From Bacteroidota bacterium (GTDB lineage: Bacteria > Bacteroidota > Bacteroidia > Chitinophagales > Chitinophagaceae), in assembly GCA_013286425.1 (NCBI GenBank), contig JABDFS010000001.1:1-64000 (forward strand): a DNA stretch of 64,000 bases. Direction: 5' to 3'. Below are positions 18,011 to 27,298 of the stretch, in pieces. The notes beneath the pieces were generated by a model. That model had not been told where the DNA came from. It searched no databases and was given only the letters and a program-made list of their open reading frames with translations. Within the stretch, counting starts at the first letter, position 1. Each line of letters begins with the position of its first letter. The position numbers were made by a program, and so were the translations under genes.

Positions 18011-18187
18011 ATGGAATCACCAGCTAAAATAATTTCAAAAAAGCCTGCTCGTAGTATTATTAAGGTTAAGAACCAATATGTAAAGAGTAAGGCCCGTGAG
18101 ATAAAACATATCATTCAAAGCCTTATTCATCCTGATTATGTTTTGTTCGACTGGGAGTTCTTTAATAACCAGCTTGAATTTGAATAA
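18011..18187 (+). CDS. Small basic protein, hypothetical
   Basis: A 58-residue ORF starting [19 protein letters not shown] and ending [13 protein letters not shown]. The N-terminal half is lysine-rich and the C-terminal half acidic and aromatic. It fits tightly between the YrdC gene and cca, all on the plus strand. There is no recognised family, so it may be a small conserved protein or a chance ORF. An ATG at 18011 is preferred to an earlier in-frame TG start at 17828 that would overlap the YrdC gene in another frame. Confidence 0.4.
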   Translation: MESPAKIISKKPARSIIKVKNQYVKSKAREIKHIIQSLIHPDYVLFDWEFFNNQLEFE

Positions 18188-18213
18188 AAGAACGCTTACT
18201 TTTTTCGCGCCCG

Positions 18214-18221
18214 TATCTTTG
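18214..18221 (+). promoter_or_regulatory. Putative -7 box of cca
   Basis: TATCTTTG fits TAnnTTTG and ends six bases before the cca start codon, implying a very short or absent 5' leader. No convincing TTG lies at the expected -33 distance. Confidence 0.4.
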
Positions 18222-18241
18222 CACTGTATGCAAATACAGTG
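18222..18241 (+). promoter_or_regulatory. Inverted repeat spanning the cca start codon
   Basis: CACTGTAT-GCAA-ATACAGTG is a perfect 8-bp stem with a 4-nt loop; the ATG at 18228 lies at the top of its left arm. In the mRNA it would hide the start codon. Confidence 0.5.
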
Positions 18242-19646
18242 TACGGATAAAGAGTTATTCATCTTTAATAAGATAGCAAAGGCATCGAAAGCACTTTCGA
18301 TGCCTTGCTATCTTATCGGAGGTTTTGTACGTGATAAATTATTGGATCGCGAAACAAAAGATGCAGATATAGTTTGTATTGGCGATGGTATTAGGCTGGC
18401 GCATACTGTTGCTGAACTCTTTAATCCCAAACCGCCAGTTGCTTTCTTTAAAAATTTTGGAACAGCTCAAATAAAAATTCCGGGGCTTGATATTGAATTT
18501 GTTGGCGCAAGGAAAGAAAGTTATGCTGAGCATTCACGCAAACCTTCTGTTGAAACAGGAACGCTGGAAGAAGATACAAGTCGTCGCGATTTTACCATTA
18601 ACGCACTTGCAATAAGTTTGAATGAAAATGATTTTGGAGATCTGCTTGATCCTTTTAATGGCATTGAACATCTTGAGCAAAAAATTATTCAAACACCACT
18701 TGAGCCGATAAAGACTTTTAGTGATGATCCTTTACGTATGATGCGTGCAATTCGTTTTGCAACGCAATTGGGTTTTACAATTGAAGCAAATACATTTAAT
18801 GCTATTAAGACAGATGTGGAACGTATTAAAATTGTTTCGCAGGAACGCATAACAGATGAACTGAATAAAATAATGCTTGCTTCAAAGCCTTCTGTAGGTT
18901 GGTATTTGCTACGTGATAGTGGTTTACTCGAAATAATTTTTCCTCTGTTGTTACAGTTGCAAGGCGCTGAATATATTGATGGCGTTGGTCATAAAGATAA
19001 TTTCTCGCACACATTGCAGGTACTCGATAATATTGCAACAAATACAAACGATCTTTGGTTACGTTGGGCTGCTTTATTGCATGATATTGCAAAACCTGCA
19101 ACAAAGCGATTCAGCAAAGAAGAAGGATGGACATTTCATGGCCATGAAGTTGTTGGTGCACGCATGGTACCCAAAATTTTTACAAAGCTGAAGCTGCCTC
19201 AAAATGAAAAGATGCGTCTCGTTCAAAAGTTAGTTGCACTGCATCTTAGACCTATCAGTTTAACAAAAGAAAATATTACAGACAGTGCTATAAGGCGTTT
19301 ATTGTTTGATGCAGGTGAAGACATTGATGCATTGATGTTGTTATGTAATGCAGACATCACGAGCAAGAATAGAGCAAAGGTGAAGCGTTACCTGGCCAAT
19401 TTTGAAATTGTTCGCAAGCGTTTAATTGAAGTTGAAGAAAAAGATAAGATGCGTAACTGGCAACCACCAATAACCGGTGAGATCATCATGCAAACTTTTG
19501 GTTTACCACCAGGCAGAAATATCGGAATAATAAAGGATGCAATACGCGAAGCTATATTAGATGGTGAAATTCCTAATGAATACGAAGCGGCTTATGAACT
19601 TATGTTGAAAAATGCAGCCAGGCTTGATCTTAAGCCAGTAATATAA
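18228..19646 (+). CDS. cca: CCA-adding tRNA nucleotidyltransferase with HD domain
   Basis: A 472-residue class II nucleotidyltransferase that adds or repairs the 3' CCA of tRNA. The catalytic head reads [21 protein letters not shown] with the DxD motif, then [10 protein letters not shown] and [18 protein letters not shown]. An HD domain follows ([12 protein letters not shown] near residue 287), common in bacterial CCA enzymes and linked to phosphohydrolase activity. The ATG at 18228 is the first start that fits the family; an earlier in-frame start at 18138 adds an unlike stretch. The first 90 bases contain two hairpins. Confidence 0.95.
   Translation: MQIQCTDKELFIFNKIAKASKALSMPCYLIGGFVRDKLLDRETKDADIVCIGDGIRLAHTVAELFNPKPPVAFFKNFGTAQIKIPGLDIEFVGARKESYAEHSRKPSVETGTLEEDTSRRDFTINALAISLNENDFGDLLDPFNGIEHLEQKIIQTPLEPIKTFSDDPLRMMRAIRFATQLGFTIEANTFNAIKTDVERIKIVSQERITDELNKIMLASKPSVGWYLLRDSGLLEIIFPLLLQLQGAEYIDGVGHKDNFSHTLQVLDNIATNTNDLWLRWAALLHDIAKPATKRFSKEEGWTFHGHEVVGARMVPKIFTKLKLPQNEKMRLVQKLVALHLRPISLTKENITDSAIRRLLFDAGEDIDALMLLCNADITSKNRAKVKRYLANFEIVRKRLIEVEEKDKMRNWQPPITGEIIMQTFGLPPGRNIGIIKDAIREAILDGEIPNEYEAAYELMLKNAARLDLKPVI
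18269..18315 (+). other. Strong hairpin within the cca coding region
   Basis: A 21-bp stem with one bulged A (18278) and a GCAC loop is formed by TAAGATAGCAAAGGCATCG at 18269 and following bases, and their complement ending at 18315. It encodes residues 14-30 including the start of the GG-V-RD motif. Such a long perfect stem inside a gene is very unlikely by chance. Confidence 0.9.
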
Positions 19647-19809
19647 TTTTATTGCGTAACAGATTTTTATGTATGTTGCCGCCTGTTTTTATAGGTGAAA
19701 ACGGGTAATAACGAGTATAATTTTTGTTTAAAACAAACAGCATTAAAATAAAAATATTTAAGTTGCAATAAGCTAAGCTTATCGGGCAACAAACTAAAGA
19801 ATTCCATCC

Positions 19810-20397
19810 ATGGCAGTTTTAAAATTCAGAGCATACTACGAGGAAGATGACGCAGTTTACCGTGATGTTGTAATTAAGCATTCGCAAACTTTTTTTGATC
19901 TGCATAATGCTATTCTTAAATCTTTCGAATTTGACAATAAACACCAGGGAACTTTTTACAGGAGCAATGATAACTGGCAGCGCGGAAGAGAAATTACATT
20001 GGACAAATATGATAAAGAGTATAAGGCAGAACCTTTGTTAATGGTGAGCACAACAATCGGCAGCGAGATTCGCGATACCAACCAGAAATTTGTATATGTT
20101 TATGATTTTGTGAAAAACTGGACATTTCACCTTGAGTTAATTAATATCTCGAAAGAAGAAAGCAGCAAGATCGCATATCCTGCAACATCAAGAACAGAAG
20201 GTATTGGCCCGCAACAATATGGTACACGCAGTTTGCTGGGAAAAAAGTTTGTTGATATTGAAGAGAAATATGACCTGCCTCAGAAGAGTGAAGGTTTTAG
20301 TGATGAAGGTGAAGGTGAAGATGGAGAACAAACAGAAGATGAACAAACAGAAAGCACGTCCGAAGAGGATATTATAGAAAGTACAGATGAGGAATAA
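19810..20397 (+). CDS. Plasmid pRiA4 ORF-3-like family protein
   Basis: A 195-residue cytoplasmic protein with the pRiA4b ORF-3-like fold, seen as VVIKHSQTFFDLHNAILKSFEFD and FVYVYDFVKNWTFHLELI. The family is often called an IS1096 passenger-like protein but is widespread on chromosomes, and its role is unknown. The C-terminal 35 residues are strongly acidic (EGEGEDGEQTEDEQTEST). The acidic tail and a nearby perfect terminator suggest a stable single-gene unit. No transposase is near. Confidence 0.8.
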   Translation: MAVLKFRAYYEEDDAVYRDVVIKHSQTFFDLHNAILKSFEFDNKHQGTFYRSNDNWQRGREITLDKYDKEYKAEPLLMVSTTIGSEIRDTNQKFVYVYDFVKNWTFHLELINISKEESSKIAYPATSRTEGIGPQQYGTRSLLGKKFVDIEEKYDLPQKSEGFSDEGEGEDGEQTEDEQTESTSEEDIIESTDEE

Positions 20398-20425
20398 TCT
20401 TAGAAAAATTTTAAGTGAAAATTTT

Positions 20426-20450
20426 AAAGCAGGCTTAATGCCTGCTTTTC
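20426..20450 (+). terminator. Rho-independent terminator after 20397
   Basis: A perfect 9-bp stem AAAGCAGGC / GCCTGCTTT with a 5-nt loop is followed by CTTTT, 29 bases past the stop codon. Confidence 0.75.
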
Positions 20451-20493
20451 TTTTACATAGCGAAGCTTTTTCTTTGCAATTAATTTTGTTTTA

Positions 20494-21495
20494 ATGAAGG
20501 TTCTTGTTATTCGTTTTTCTTCCATTGGTGATATTGTTCTTACAACGCCTGCAATACGTTGCCTTAAGCAACAACTGCCTGGTGTTGAAGTTCATTTTCT
20601 TACCAAGGAAAAAATGAAAGCAGTAACAATTGCAAATCCGTATATAGATAAATTTCATTACTTCAAAGATGATCTCTCAACTCTTGCTGCTGATTTGCGC
20701 CAGGAGAATTACGATTACATCATTGACCTTCATAAGAACATTCGTACTTATTTGTTGCGTTTAAAACTTATGCGCAACAAAGCCGTTTGGTATAGCTACA
20801 AAAAGCTGAGTATTCAAAAATTTATTCTTACGAAGTTTAAAATAAATCTTATGCCTGAACGGCATATTTCTTTGCGTTGTATTGATGCATTGTCGCCGCT
20901 TGGTATTGTTGACGATGGTAAAGGACTTGATTATTTTATTAGTGATACAGAAAAAATAAAAGATGAATACCTGCCTTCGGGACATTTGTTCGGTTATGTT
21001 GCAATTGTTATAGGCGCATCGTATTATACAAAAAAGCTTCCGGTATATAAGCTGCAGGAAATATGCTCACTGATAAATTATCCAATCATTTTAGTTGGCG
21101 GCAAAGAAGATGCAAAGGAAGGAGAAGAAGTAGCATCCGTTAATCCTGAAAAAATATATAATGCCTGCGGAAAATTCACATTGAATGAATCTGCAGACAT
21201 TGTACAAAGAGCACACCTTGTAATTTCTCACGATACAGGCCTTCAATACATTGCCAGCGCTTATCAAAAACCAACATTGGCAATCTGGGGCGGCACTTCA
21301 CCCAAATTACAGGTTGAACCTTTTTACGGAACATCCAACAAACCTTTATATAAAAACTTTATTGTGCCTGATTTATCTTGTCAGCCTTGTTCAAACTTTG
21401 GAACAAAAAAATGCCCGCGCGGCCATTTTAAATGCATGCGTTTGCAAAAGACAGAGTTAATTGTATCAACGGCCACATCTATTTTAAAACAATAA
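20494..21495 (+). CDS. Glycosyltransferase family 9 (heptosyltransferase-like)
   Basis: A 333-residue GT9 protein. It begins MKVLVIRFSSIGDIVLTTPA, with the GD motif, and carries VISHDTGLQYIASAYQKPTLAIWGGTSP, the donor-binding region. Like the gene at 16326 it ends in a cysteine-rich segment (CQPCSNFGTKKCPRGHFKC), a feature common in Bacteroidota members. It lacks the repeat-encoded loop of the other copy. It is probably part of LPS or lipooligosaccharide core synthesis, inferred from the family. Confidence 0.92.
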   Translation: MKVLVIRFSSIGDIVLTTPAIRCLKQQLPGVEVHFLTKEKMKAVTIANPYIDKFHYFKDDLSTLAADLRQENYDYIIDLHKNIRTYLLRLKLMRNKAVWYSYKKLSIQKFILTKFKINLMPERHISLRCIDALSPLGIVDDGKGLDYFISDTEKIKDEYLPSGHLFGYVAIVIGASYYTKKLPVYKLQEICSLINYPIILVGGKEDAKEGEEVASVNPEKIYNACGKFTLNESADIVQRAHLVISHDTGLQYIASAYQKPTLAIWGGTSPKLQVEPFYGTSNKPLYKNFIVPDLSCQPCSNFGTKKCPRGHFKCMRLQKTELIVSTATSILKQ

Positions 21496-21533
21496 TTTAC
21501 TTTAGCAGCAATTTGAAACAGCAACATATTTAT

Positions 21534-22175
21534 ATGAAAAAAATAATTTTCTCTTTTTTAGCCTTAGCTCTTTTTGTAACTGCACAATCGCAGACGGATA
21601 CATCATTGGACAAAACTGCAAATGCGGTTTGTGATTGTCTTGGAAAATCCAGTATAACTGATAAAAGTTCGCAGGAAGATATAGAAAAAGCATTTACGAG
21701 TTGTGTGATTCAATCAGCGCCTGATCTTGTTTCTAAAATTGTTTCAAGCGGTAAAGATTATGAAACTGCAGGGCAGGAAATAGGCACCCAGCTTGTAATG
21801 GCAATGATGAAAAATAATTGTGCTGCATTTATGAAAATCGCAGGCGCCTTATCAGCAAACGGTGGTAATGGTTTTGAAATGACTTTGCCGGGTGAAACAG
21901 AAACTGAAGCAACAAACGCCCAAAGCACAGACGGTACGGTAATAAAAGTTGAAGAAAGAGATTTTACTTACATAACTATTAAAACAACATCAGGCCGAGA
22001 ACTTACTTTTATGTATTATGAATACGTTCCCGGTTCAGATGATTGGATTAAAAGTGCTACAACCAAACTTACAAATAAAAAAGTTACGCTTTCTTATATT
22101 GAAACAGAAGTATATCAACCAAAATTCAAACAGTTTATGAATGTGAAGGAAATAAAAACACTTACCATTAAATAA
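21534..22175 (+). CDS. Exported hypothetical protein
   Basis: A 213-residue protein with a signal peptide (ALALFVTAQS). The mature half has VCDCLGKSSI and further cysteines with helical spacing (TSCVIQSAPDLV, MKNNCAAFMKI), then a C-terminal beta domain (ITIKTTSGRELTFMYYEYVPGS...KKVTLSYIETEVYQP) resembling small OB-like domains. The upstream alternative start at 21432 would overlap the GT9 gene. I do not recognise the family. It stands between the GT9 gene and a small membrane protein. Confidence 0.72.
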   Translation: MKKIIFSFLALALFVTAQSQTDTSLDKTANAVCDCLGKSSITDKSSQEDIEKAFTSCVIQSAPDLVSKIVSSGKDYETAGQEIGTQLVMAMMKNNCAAFMKIAGALSANGGNGFEMTLPGETETEATNAQSTDGTVIKVEERDFTYITIKTTSGRELTFMYYEYVPGSDDWIKSATTKLTNKKVTLSYIETEVYQPKFKQFMNVKEIKTLTIK

Positions 22176-22189
22176 GAGCTGTACCGGCA

Positions 22190-22492
22190 ATGAGTGATCA
22201 GGATAATAAGTCGCCGCAGATATTAAATTCATCATCCAATTTATTAGGCTTCTGCTTTGTTGTATTGACCTCGATCAAATTCTTTAAGCTTTCCGATATA
22301 ACAATAGTCGACAATATAACTGCTGTTTGTTTTGTATTGTTTATGACCAGTAGTTTATGCGCGTTTCTTTCTATCAGGAGCAAAACAAAGCGTGCTGATT
22401 TGTATGAAACTATTGCTGAATATGCTTTTCTTGGAGGGTTGATCATTATCTTTTTTATGACACTTTTATTTTTGATGGAAGTTATTCATTGA
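22190..22492 (+). CDS. Small membrane protein, three TM helices
   Basis: A 100-residue protein with hydrophobic segments near residues 19-34, 43-60 and 78-96. The family is not recognised, though small three-helix proteins of this type are common in Bacteroidota. It follows the exported protein by 14 bases and is probably in the same transcript. Confidence 0.6.
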   Translation: MSDQDNKSPQILNSSSNLLGFCFVVLTSIKFFKLSDITIVDNITAVCFVLFMTSSLCAFLSIRSKTKRADLYETIAEYAFLGGLIIIFFMTLLFLMEVIH

Positions 22493-22511
22493 TTGATATG
22501 AGTGAAAAATA

Positions 22512-23210
22512 TTAAACGACTGAAGCAAGTTTGCTCACATAGTCATTTATAAACTCATCTTTTCTTTTCAACCTGTATTGCATTACAAATCTTGGATGCG
22601 CCAAAGTTTCAATCTTATCAAACCAATTGTATTGCGAATTTAATTTTTGCAAATACTTAAAATTTTCACCTTCGCCAATACAAAAACAAACATCAGTGGT
22701 TAAGCCAAATGCAATTTGTTGTTGCATAGAATCAATTACAAACGGCTGAATGCGTTGCATGAGTTCTTTGTCGTCATAATAATTCAAATTCTTTGCATGT
22801 TTTACAAATCCAAGCGGACTAATTGCAGAAATATAGAATTGATGATAAAACTTTTTTGCTCCACCAAATGCTTCTATCATTTCATAAATAAACACAGAAG
22901 ATAATTCCTGTTTCTTTTGAAAATCATTTTGGATATCGCAAACTTTTTCTAAACGAATTGGATCAGTAAACGGAATGCCTGTAATACCGCCGCCAAACCT
23001 CCCGGGATTAATGCCTAACAATAAATGGCGCTTATGATCATCGCTATAATATTTCTTGTAAAATGAAACACATGCCTGTTGCACATCTTTGCGTTTGTGT
23101 GCATCAAGCACTTCAACATCTTTTGGCAATCTGAAAGGAAGCTGAAGATTGAAGATAAAATTGAGGATAGCAGTATCAAAATTCATAATGCGAATAAACA
23201 AACTGTTCAT
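22512..23210 (-). CDS. Uracil-DNA glycosylase family protein (SMUG2-like)
   Basis: A 232-residue protein. The motif LLLGINPGRFGGGITGIPFTDP matches the catalytic loop of SMUG-type glycosylases (GMNPGPWGMxQTGVPFG), and LAHPRFVMQYRLKRKDEFI near the C-terminus fits the second motif with an active His. It would remove uracil or oxidised pyrimidines from DNA in base excision repair. An internal ATG at 23186 is an alternative start. It is the first of three minus-strand genes that lead into polA, and is convergent with the small membrane protein. Confidence 0.8.
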   Translation of the reverse strand: MNSLFIRIMNFDTAILNFIFNLQLPFRLPKDVEVLDAHKRKDVQQACVSFYKKYYSDDHKRHLLLGINPGRFGGGITGIPFTDPIRLEKVCDIQNDFQKKQELSSVFIYEMIEAFGGAKKFYHQFYISAISPLGFVKHAKNLNYYDDKELMQRIQPFVIDSMQQQIAFGLTTDVCFCIGEGENFKYLQKLNSQYNWFDKIETLAHPRFVMQYRLKRKDEFINDYVSKLASVV

Positions 23211-23253
23211 CGCATATGAACAATAAAATAGTTTCTTTTAAATATAGATGTGC

Positions 23254-23574
23254 TTAAAACTCGCCGATAACCTGGGTGTAATTAATATCTGTTAAAATGG
23301 TGCGCAACTGGTCTTTTACTTTTATTATATGCATTACCAGTTTTGATTCTTTGCAGCTATGCAGGAATTCAATGATCTCTTTAAAGCGTGGATTATCGCT
23401 GCCCTTTTCTTCTTTGTGCGATTCATTTCTTAACTGAAATAAATGCAACAGCTTTTTTGTTTCCTGCGGTGTAGATTCAAGGTAATCTTTTATATCATGC
23501 ACATCTTCAGCGATCTTTCTGAAGAATTTCTGATAATAGATCTTTGATAAAATCTCAAGATTAAGAATAGGCAT
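23254..23574 (-). CDS. Hypothetical helical protein
   Basis: A 106-residue soluble protein, mostly helical with charged residues (KIAEDVHDIKDYLEST, RFKEIIEFLHSCKESKL). There is no recognised domain. It lies between the SMUG-like and polA genes on the same strand. The start at 23574 is the only ATG at that end of the frame. Confidence 0.55.
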   Translation of the reverse strand: MPILNLEILSKIYYQKFFRKIAEDVHDIKDYLESTPQETKKLLHLFQLRNESHKEEKGSDNPRFKEIIEFLHSCKESKLVMHIIKVKDQLRTILTDINYTQVIGEF

Positions 23575-23704
23575 GGCAAAGGCTTTTATTGGTTAGAAAT
23601 AAACTTCACTTAAACAATGCAATAACAGCAATTGGCGGCAAGTTATATTTTACAGCGATAGTAACGCTGCAATTTTTTCCACATAACAATTTAATAACGC
23701 AACC

Positions 23705-23887
23705 TTAATCTTCACCTTCAAGTTGTGCTAATTCACCTTCATCCAAATCATCAGCGGGATCTTTTGGCGGAGTAAGATCCAGGTCTTTTTTTATATCAGC
23801 TTCTGCAGCATTTTCAGCTGCCTTTGTATCGTTATCGTTATGTTGCTGTTTTAAAATCTCTTTATCTTTTTCGAGGTTCTTATCCAT
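23705..23887 (-). CDS. Small acidic hypothetical protein
   Basis: A 60-residue strongly acidic, probably disordered protein (DLTPPKDPADDLDEGELAQLEGED at the end). It is 18 bases downstream of polA on the same strand and could be co-transcribed. No family is recognised. Confidence 0.5.
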   Translation of the reverse strand: MDKNLEKDKEILKQQHNDNDTKAAENAAEADIKKDLDLTPPKDPADDLDEGELAQLEGED

Positions 23888-23905
23888 AGAATCAAAATTA
23901 TTTTA

Positions 23906-26728
23906 TTAATGCGCTTCCAGCCAATTATCACCAACACCTAATTCTGCATCCACAGGTACATCAAACGGCAAAGGCAATGCCGATTTCATATTGTTTAAAA
24001 TTAATGGCTGCAATACATCCAGTTCTAAAGGCAAAGCATCAAACACCAATTCATCATGCACCTGCATGATCATTTTGCTTTTTAAATTTTCTTTTTTTAT
24101 GGCATCATGAATTTTTATCATCGCCATTTTAATCATGTCTGCTGCAGTGCCTTGTATGGGTGAATTGATCGCATTGCGCTCTGCATAACCACGCACCGTA
24201 AAGTTTGATGAGTTGATATCTTTCAGCCAGCGTTTTCTGCCCATCAATGTTTGCACATAACCATGTTCGCGGCAAAAATTTATCATATTGTCCATGTACT
24301 TTGTAATACCATTAAATTCCTTTTTATAGTTGTCGATAATTTCTTTTGCTTCTGTTCTGCTTATTCCCAGGTTATCGGCCAAACCAAATGCACCCTGCCC
24401 ATAAATAATTCCAAAGTTTACGCTCTTTGCTTTATAGCGCATTTCTTTGGTTACATCTTTCGCATCAACATTAAATACTTTAGATGCAGTTGCCGTATGA
24501 ATATCTGCGTTATTGCGAAATGCATTGCACATGTTTTCATCGCCGCTGATGGCTGCAACAATTCTTAGTTCTATCTGCGAATAATCTGCGCTGATAATTA
24601 CATTGCCCTGCCTTGGAATAAACGCTTTGCGGATTTCTTTTCCGCGTTCTGTTCTTATTGGTATGTTTTGAAGATTCGGATTGTTGCTTGCCAATCTTCC
24701 TGTTACTGCAACTGCCTGCCCGTATGTTGTATGTACTCTTCCGCTTTTGCGGTTGATCAGTGAAGGCAATGCATCAACATAGGTTGATCTTAGTTTTGTT
24801 AATTGACGATACGCTAAAATATCATCAACAATAGGATTGGAATGTGCAAGTTTCGTCAACACATCTTCACCGGTTGCATACTGGCCGCTCTTGGTTTTTT
24901 TAGCTGATGGATTAAGCTTTAATTTTTCAAACAACACTTCACCCAATTGCTTGGGCGAACCAATATTAAACTTAACACCAGCGCCTGCATACACAGCCTG
25001 TTCGGCCTGGTAAGCTTCACGTTCCAGGTCTTTTGAATAATTTACCAGGAAAGGCACATCGATCATTACGCCTTCATATTCCATATCGGTCAATACTTTT
25101 ACCAATGGATTTTCCACTTCATAAAAAACACGTTCAACATCTTTCGCTTTTAATAAAGGATGCAATGAATTCTTTAACTGCAACGTAATGTCTGCATCTT
25201 CAGCTGCATAATCTTTTAGCTTTTGAATTTCAACATCACGCATTGTTCCCTGGCCTTTTCCTTTTTTACCAATCAGTTCTTCAATATGAACAGGCTCATA
25301 ACTTAAGAATTGTGCACTCAATAAATCCATGCTACGCTTACCATCCGGCTCAACAACATAATGTGCAAGCATGGTATCATAAACGGCGCCTTTTATTTCG
25401 CGGTTGTAATATTTTAAAACAAGCAGGTCGTATTTTAAATTATGGCCAATCCATATGAGGTCCGGATTATCAAATAAAGGCTTTAATAATTCAAGCAAGT
25501 TGCAGGTGGCCTCATAATCATCTTTGCAGGTAACAAAATAAGCTTCGCCGGGTTTATAAGAAAAACTCATTCCAACCAGCTCTGCATCGTTGGCATCAAT
25601 GCCTGTGGTTTCTGTATCAAAACAAATTTCTGTTTGCTGCATCAATACATCAACCAGTTCTTTTATCTTCTTTTCATCATCAACTAAAATATATTCATGC
25701 TGTGTGTTGTTGATGTTATTCGATGCGGATAGGCCGCTATCTTCAATCTCGTTGTCTTCTGTTTTTTCAATGATGGTTCTTGCCGCAGCACTTTCAATTG
25801 CATTACCAAACAGATCTGTCTGAACGCCAACAGGCGCACCACCAAACACATTAAAATCATCTCCGAGAATTCTTTTGCCAAGTGTTTTAAACTCAAGTTC
25901 GGTAAACACTTCTATCAATGCCGGTTTATTCCATTCTTTTAAACAAAACTCTTCTTCATGAAACTGAACCGGGACATTGGTGATAATAGTTGCAAGCTTC
26001 TTGCTCAGTATGGCTGATTCTTTTCCCGCAACAATTTTTTGTCCCAACGCGCCTTTAATGTTCTCTGCATTTGCAACAACGTTTTCTACATTGCCATATT
26101 CTTTCAACAATTTTGCTGCAGTCTTTTCACCCACACCTGCAATGCCCGGGATATTATCCACCGCATCGCCCATCAAACCCAAAATATCAATTACCTGGCT
26201 TACATCTGCAATATCCCATTTTGCACAAACCTCTGCAGAACCCATGATCTCAACATTGCTACCCTGGTAACCGGGTTTATAAATTTTTACACCATCACGC
26301 ACAAGCTGGCCATAATCTTTATCAGGCGTAACCATGAACACTTCATAACCCGCATCATGCGCCTGCCATGCCAATGTGCCAATTACATCATCAGCCTCAT
26401 AACCGGCAACGCCAATGCATGGAATATTAAAGCCTTCAATGATCTTTTTTATTTCGGGAATAGATTCAACCAGGTCTTCCGGCGCTTCCTGCCGGTTGGC
26501 TTTATAATCAGAGAAATCTGTATGGCGTTCTGTTTTTCCTTCCACATCAAAACATACAGCAAGGTGTGTAGGCCTTTCTTTGTTAATGAGATCAATCAAT
26601 GTATTGGTGAAACCAAATTGTGCATTGGTATTTTTTCCTTTTGAAGTTATGCGCGGGTTGCGAATGAGTGCATAATAGGCACGAAAAATAAGTGCATAGG
26701 CATCCAGCAAAAACAAACGTTTATCCAT
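23906..26728 (-). CDS. polA: DNA polymerase I
   Basis: A 940-residue enzyme with all three Pol I domains. The 5'-3' nuclease domain begins at MDKRLFLLDAYALIFRAYYAL. The proofreading domain keeps the catalytic FDTETTGID motif. The polymerase domain has SADYSQIELRIVAAISGDE, RYKAKSVNFGIIYGQG and VHDELVFDA near the C-terminus. The ATG at 26728 is chosen because the family begins here; a start at 26779 would add 17 residues. The gene acts in Okazaki fragment processing and repair. Upstream lies a palindromic repeat array and the divergent T9SS gene. Confidence 0.96.
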   Translation of the reverse strand: MDKRLFLLDAYALIFRAYYALIRNPRITSKGKNTNAQFGFTNTLIDLINKERPTHLAVCFDVEGKTERHTDFSDYKANRQEAPEDLVESIPEIKKIIEGFNIPCIGVAGYEADDVIGTLAWQAHDAGYEVFMVTPDKDYGQLVRDGVKIYKPGYQGSNVEIMGSAEVCAKWDIADVSQVIDILGLMGDAVDNIPGIAGVGEKTAAKLLKEYGNVENVVANAENIKGALGQKIVAGKESAILSKKLATIITNVPVQFHEEEFCLKEWNKPALIEVFTELEFKTLGKRILGDDFNVFGGAPVGVQTDLFGNAIESAAARTIIEKTEDNEIEDSGLSASNNINNTQHEYILVDDEKKIKELVDVLMQQTEICFDTETTGIDANDAELVGMSFSYKPGEAYFVTCKDDYEATCNLLELLKPLFDNPDLIWIGHNLKYDLLVLKYYNREIKGAVYDTMLAHYVVEPDGKRSMDLLSAQFLSYEPVHIEELIGKKGKGQGTMRDVEIQKLKDYAAEDADITLQLKNSLHPLLKAKDVERVFYEVENPLVKVLTDMEYEGVMIDVPFLVNYSKDLEREAYQAEQAVYAGAGVKFNIGSPKQLGEVLFEKLKLNPSAKKTKSGQYATGEDVLTKLAHSNPIVDDILAYRQLTKLRSTYVDALPSLINRKSGRVHTTYGQAVAVTGRLASNNPNLQNIPIRTERGKEIRKAFIPRQGNVIISADYSQIELRIVAAISGDENMCNAFRNNADIHTATASKVFNVDAKDVTKEMRYKAKSVNFGIIYGQGAFGLADNLGISRTEAKEIIDNYKKEFNGITKYMDNMINFCREHGYVQTLMGRKRWLKDINSSNFTVRGYAERNAINSPIQGTAADMIKMAMIKIHDAIKKENLKSKMIMQVHDELVFDALPLELDVLQPLILNNMKSALPLPFDVPVDAELGVGDNWLEAH

Positions 26729-26890
26729 GGTGCTAAGATAAACCCCATCCCATAAAGGGGAGTAAAATTTTTTGGTCAAAATGTAAACCGGTAATTAATG
26801 CACAGGCATTTTAATTCTGCTTCTAATCAATTGATTATTTTATTTATTACTTGCTGGTCTTATGTTTACCCGGTAGCTTATTTTTACGAT

Positions 26891-26974
26891 ATAATTTCGA
26901 TATAACTTCGATATTTATTCGATCTAATTAATCGAAATTATATCGAAGAAATATCGAAATTACATCGAAGAAAT
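26891..26974. repeat. Palindromic 11-bp tandem array, element 2
   Basis: In the 570-bp gap between divergent polA and the T9SS gene, three left units (26891, 26902, 26913), the 7-nt core CTAATTA (26924-26930) and four right units (26931, 26942, 26953, 26964) form the same 11-bp palindromic architecture as elements 1 and 3. An ACGAT precedes it at 26886. The segment before it (AGCTTATTTTTACGAT) nearly matches that before element 1. Nothing else recognisable fills the gap to 27298. Confidence 0.9.
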
Positions 26975-27298
26975 GTGTTTACAAGTACGAATAAATTAAT
27001 CCGCAAATATGCAGATCATGAAAAATAGCCAACTTGTTACAAGCCGGAAGGTTATGAATAAGATAATTAGCCAAACATCTTTCCTGCTTTATCTCTTATA
27101 AAAAAACTTCGCCAGGGAGTTAAACCATTAAAATTTTATTTATTAATGAACAGAGCCAACATAACATCTGATCTTCATCATATCACACAGCAGCCTGTTT
27201 CATTAATTCTCATAATGAAATTATAAATCGAATAAAAAGCCGGGTGCACATAACACCTTCAGAAAGATTCTTCGTATTCAATTTTAAATTTTGCATTT

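Noticed and set aside
19810-20397. The pRiA4 ORF-3-like gene as evidence of a mobile element
   Set aside because: The family is common on Bacteroidota chromosomes, and no transposase, inverted ends or duplication flank it here.
26039-26644. A 201-residue plus-strand ORF opposite polA
   Set aside because: It lies wholly inside polA on the opposite strand, and its product has no domain pattern; it is a shadow of the polA codons.
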